56,621 bases of DNA from assembly GCF_025354435.1 (NCBI RefSeq), contig NZ_JANXMU010000006.1, positions 1 through 56,621 of the forward strand, read 5' to 3'. This document shows positions 54,056 to 56,621 of this stretch, one piece after another. This DNA is from Rhodoferax sp. GTDB lineage: Bacteria; Pseudomonadota; Gammaproteobacteria; Burkholderiales; Burkholderiaceae_C. The notes below the pieces were generated by a model. It searched no databases. It saw only the letters and a program-made list of their open reading frames with translations, and was not told the origin of the DNA. Numbering within the stretch: position 1 is the stretch's first letter; each line of letters begins with the position of its first letter. The position numbers and the translations under genes are program-made.

Positions 54056-55318
54056 ATGCAAACCCCCGATAGTACGTCCAGCCCGGCCATGGTCATCGTC
54101 GGCGCCGGCCATTGCGGCGGCCGTGCCGCGCTGGCGCTGCGCACAGCGGGCTGGCAGGCCGCCATCCATTTGGTAGGCGACGAGCCGCACCACCCGTATG
54201 AGCGCCCGCCCCTGTCCAAAGACCTGCTCACCGGCGACAAAACCGCCGAAGCCTGCGCCCTGCTGTCAGACGCCGACCTGCTGGAAGCGCGCATCACCCG
54301 CCATGTCGCGCGGGTGACATCCATCGATGCCACGGCCCGCCATCTCACCCTGTCCGACGGCCAAACCCTGCCCTACCAGTCGCTATTGCTGGCCACGGGT
54401 GGCAAGGTACGCACGCTGCGCATCCCCGGCGGCGATCTGCCCGAAGTGATGACGCTGCGCAATTTAGGCGATGCCGCCGCGCTGGCCCAGCGCCTCACAC
54501 CAAGCCAGCGCCTGCTGGTGGTGGGCGGTGGTTTTATTGGCCTGGAAGTGGCGGCCTCGGCCCGCAAGCTGGGCTGCGAGGTCACCGTAGTCGAAGGTGC
54601 GCCGCGCCTGATGGGCCGCGCCGTACCCGAGCCGGTGACCGAGCGCGCCCTGGCCCTGCACCGCGAACGCGGCGTACGGGTACTGCTGGGCGTGAGCCCG
54701 CAAAGCATCACCCGTACCGCGACCGGCGTGCGCATGGACTTGGCCGACGGCAGCAGTATCGAGGCCGACACCATCCTGGCCGGCATTGGCATCGAACCCG
54801 ATTTGGCGCTGCCACAGGCCGCCGGGCTGGCAGTAGGGCGTGGCGTGCTGGTCAACGCGCACCTGCAATCCAGCGTGCCGGGCATTTTTGCGGCGGGCGA
54901 TGTGGCCGAATTCCCTAGCGTGCTGTCAGGCCAACTGGTACGCCAAGAAACCTGGCACAACGCCGAAACCCAGGCCGCCATTGCCGCGCAGAACATGTTG
55001 GAAGGTGAGTTGGCTGCCTACACATCCCTGCCCTGGTTCTGGTCCGACCAGTACGACCACCAGTTGCAGGTAATGGGCGAGCCCGCGCTGGCCGCTAGCA
55101 GCACCACCCGCACGCTGGATGATGCAGGCGGCATGGTGATTTTTTACCTGGACGCAAACAACCGCTTGGTCGGTGCCTGCGGCTGGGGCCAAACCAGCCG
55201 CGTGGCCAAAGAGCTGAAGCTGGCCCGCACCCTGGTCGAGCGACGCATCACCGCCAGCGCCGACGTGCTGGCCAACCCCGCCACCAAACTCAAGAGCCTT
55301 TTAAGCAATGCAGCCTAA
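54056..55318 (+). CDS. FAD-dependent ferredoxin reductase (rubredoxin/dioxygenase reductase family)
   Basis: NAD(P)H-dependent flavoprotein of 420 residues. FAD motif IVGAGHCGGRAAL near 14, HPYERPPLSKDLL near 46, the NAD motif VVGGGFIGLEVAA near 154, and IFAAGDVAEF near 280. A C-terminal Reductase_C domain with WFWSDQYDHQLQ is typical of enzymes that feed electrons to Rieske oxygenases or cytochrome P450. No oxygenase or ferredoxin is in the window. The downstream gene overlaps it by 11 bp, so they form an operon. Confidence 0.9.
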   Translation: MQTPDSTSSPAMVIVGAGHCGGRAALALRTAGWQAAIHLVGDEPHHPYERPPLSKDLLTGDKTAEACALLSDADLLEARITRHVARVTSIDATARHLTLSDGQTLPYQSLLLATGGKVRTLRIPGGDLPEVMTLRNLGDAAALAQRLTPSQRLLVVGGGFIGLEVAASARKLGCEVTVVEGAPRLMGRAVPEPVTERALALHRERGVRVLLGVSPQSITRTATGVRMDLADGSSIEADTILAGIGIEPDLALPQAAGLAVGRGVLVNAHLQSSVPGIFAAGDVAEFPSVLSGQLVRQETWHNAETQAAIAAQNMLEGELAAYTSLPWFWSDQYDHQLQVMGEPALAASSTTRTLDDAGGMVIFYLDANNRLVGACGWGQTSRVAKELKLARTLVERRITASADVLANPATKLKSLLSNAA

Positions 55319-56273
55319 ATTACCCATTGGCATCAACCTCGACGGCGTGCTGCACCACGACGGCCTGCCCACACCCGATGCCGCCACCCGCTTTGCCTGG
55401 GTGCGCGACAGCAGCGCGTTTGCCTACATCGAAAAGAACCACAACCCGGCCGAAGACTTTGCGCCCTACTTCGACCTGGTACAGGAATACGGCGTGCCTA
55501 TCGATGTGTTCGGCGGCATCTTCTGCGCGGGGCGCGATGAAGAGCGCATGCGCTGGTGCGTGGCCACTGGTGGCCAGCTCAGCGCCAAGGTATTTAACAT
55601 GCAGCTCTTCGCCCGTCGCGCCGACGGCGAAGCCATTACCGACCAGCAAGTGGCCGACTTCTTCCTGGATGCCATGCAAGTAGGCGCGCCGGTAGGCTGC
55701 CTGCCCAGCCTGGAAGTGCACGTAGACATGTGGAGCGAGCAGTTCGCCCGCGTAGAGCGCGTGGCCGAACTGCTGGCGCGCCGCCAGGTACCGCTGCGCA
55801 TCACGCTGGACCATTCGCACCTGGTGTTCAAAATGGACCACCCGCAAGAGCTGGCCCAGAGCGGCCTGCCCGATGGCGGCAGCCACGACGTGCTGCCCGC
55901 CTTCTACCGCCAGTGGCTGAATGAGGGCTGGGTCGCCCACGCCCACACCCGAAGTGTCGCCCCCGGCGTGCCGCACAACAAAGCCATGGACCGCCAGCCC
56001 GGCCAGCCCGGCCGCGCCATCCAGTACCCCTTCATCGCGCCACCCGCGGGCACGTTCCACAGCGATTGGGATGCACAGAAGCTGGAGCCCTGGAAGCAGG
56101 CCGTGCGCGAACTGCTGGCCGCCATGCACGCCAACCCGGCGTCCACACCGCAGCGCATCAGCTGCGAGTTCATCCCGTTTGCCGACTACGGCGGCGGCGG
56201 GCGCTATTCGATCTGGGACAACAACATCGCCTGCGCCGCTTGGTTGCAGGACGAATGGAAGAAATTTAAGTAG
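55308..56273 (+). CDS. Xylose-isomerase-like TIM-barrel protein
   Basis: Protein of 321 residues with a likely metal site: Glu136 (LEVHVDMW), Asp168 and His171 (TLDHSHL), His201/His203 (HAHTRS) and Glu287 (CEFIP). The pattern fits the AP-endonuclease-2/xylose-isomerase superfamily (EDHE-type). It differs from the IolI-like protein at 51043. No named function fits. The start lies within the end of the reductase gene, indicating coupling, and the locus context suggests a polyol or aromatic-catabolic isomerase or hydrolase. Confidence 0.75.
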   Translation: MQPKLPIGINLDGVLHHDGLPTPDAATRFAWVRDSSAFAYIEKNHNPAEDFAPYFDLVQEYGVPIDVFGGIFCAGRDEERMRWCVATGGQLSAKVFNMQLFARRADGEAITDQQVADFFLDAMQVGAPVGCLPSLEVHVDMWSEQFARVERVAELLARRQVPLRITLDHSHLVFKMDHPQELAQSGLPDGGSHDVLPAFYRQWLNEGWVAHAHTRSVAPGVPHNKAMDRQPGQPGRAIQYPFIAPPAGTFHSDWDAQKLEPWKQAVRELLAAMHANPASTPQRISCEFIPFADYGGGGRYSIWDNNIACAAWLQDEWKKFK

Positions 56274-56373
56274 CGAAGTCACACACCGTGGCCTAAGGCC
56301 CGCTACTTGGCGAATGGACGTGACCCTGGCACGAATGCACCAGGTGAACTAGGTCGATCGGAAAAAACAGGCT

Positions 56374-56620
56374 TTAGTCGCCAAAGTACCAGGGATACGA
56401 ACACACCACTGCGTTGATGTGGGTCATGTTACGCGCGGCCTCTTTGTCGCTTTTCAACGTATTACTCACCCGCTGGATCAAACCGGTCACCGTCTCGCGG
56501 TAGAAATTTTCCGCTAGCACCTCTTCGAAGCGCATGGCGTAGGTGGCCTAGTCGTTGCGGAGACTGTCCAGACCGACGACCTCATCGCCCGGCCGAGCGC
56601 AGCGGCAGATTTTCGGTTTA
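56374..56620 (-). pseudogene. 3' end of an unknown gene, interrupted by TAG (window-truncated)
   Basis: The minus strand is one open frame except for a TAG at 56548-56550: KPKICRCARPGDEVVGL, then DSLRND, stop, ATYAMRFEEVLAENFYR and, to the TAA at 56374-56376, VSNTLKSDKEAARNMTH and VVCSYPWYFGD. It looks coding because of its composition and continuous frame, but I recognise no family. The shorter part after the TAG could start at an ATG (53 residues). The spacer 56274-56373 holds nothing clear. Confidence 0.45.
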
Positions 56621-56621
56621 C

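Overview
The window is a chromosomal stretch of a high-GC betaproteobacterium, most likely a Comamonadaceae member close to Rhodoferax. This is inferred from gene orders known from that group: tRNA-Leu/tig/clpP/clpX/lon, rpsU/yqeY, pmbA/darP/mogA, cysE/trmJ/suhB. A short dispersed repeat that I remember from Comamonadaceae genomes points the same way. No database search was possible, so names rest on motifs, length and context.

Layout. 1-8.5 kb: the end of apaH, an RhlE-type helicase, then the protein quality-control block lon, clpX, clpP, tig and tRNA-Leu(UAG), all on the minus strand. 8.6-13.1 kb: an RND efflux pump (permease and lipoprotein adaptor) without its own outer-membrane channel or regulator. 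13.2-16.3 kb: hpnCDE, which make squalene for hopanoids. 16.4-19.5 kb: a TetR regulator with an SDR and a quinone-oxidoreductase-like gene that carries a premature stop, then a DUF2383 protein. 19.7-22.9 kb: a HAD phosphatase, hemH and a BaiN/HI0933-type flavoprotein. 22.9-25.7 kb: an AT-richer accessory patch with a broken HEPN-like gene, a Fic protein and a PhnD-like protein. 25.8-29.8 kb: a MocR regulator with a divergent acetyltransferase, and an amino-acid ABC transporter lacking an ATPase gene. 30-35.6 kb: a desaturase and an osmF-yehY-yehX-yehW osmoprotectant transporter, ending in a second PhnD-like gene. 35.7-41 kb: rpsU, yqeY, a FecR/DUF6600 protein, pmbA, darP, mogA. 41-44.8 kb: creB, a doubly broken creC, a perfect cre-tag and creD. 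44.8-48.5 kb: cysE, trmJ, suhB and an HD-GYP response regulator. 48.7-56.3 kb: a probable inositol/polyol catabolic locus (two Gfo/Idh/MocA dehydrogenases, a TIM-barrel isomerase, LacI and RpiR regulators, a ferredoxin reductase and a second TIM-barrel protein). The last 250 bases hold the interrupted end of an unknown minus-strand gene.

The most distinctive signal is not a gene. A composite element of about 50-70 nt, made of two consecutive small hairpins, occurs eleven times. Five copies fill five of the seven convergent intergenic spacers longer than 30 bp, and two copies are read in frame inside genes (a flavoprotein and trmJ). Stem sequences differ between copies while pairing is kept. 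A second repeat family of about 95 bp has two copies, each inside an operon gap. The window also holds four interrupted reading frames (quinone oxidoreductase, HEPN-like gene, creC, terminal fragment). The creC frameshift is explained exactly by a 7-bp tandem duplication. These lesions could be real decay or sequence errors, and reads would decide.
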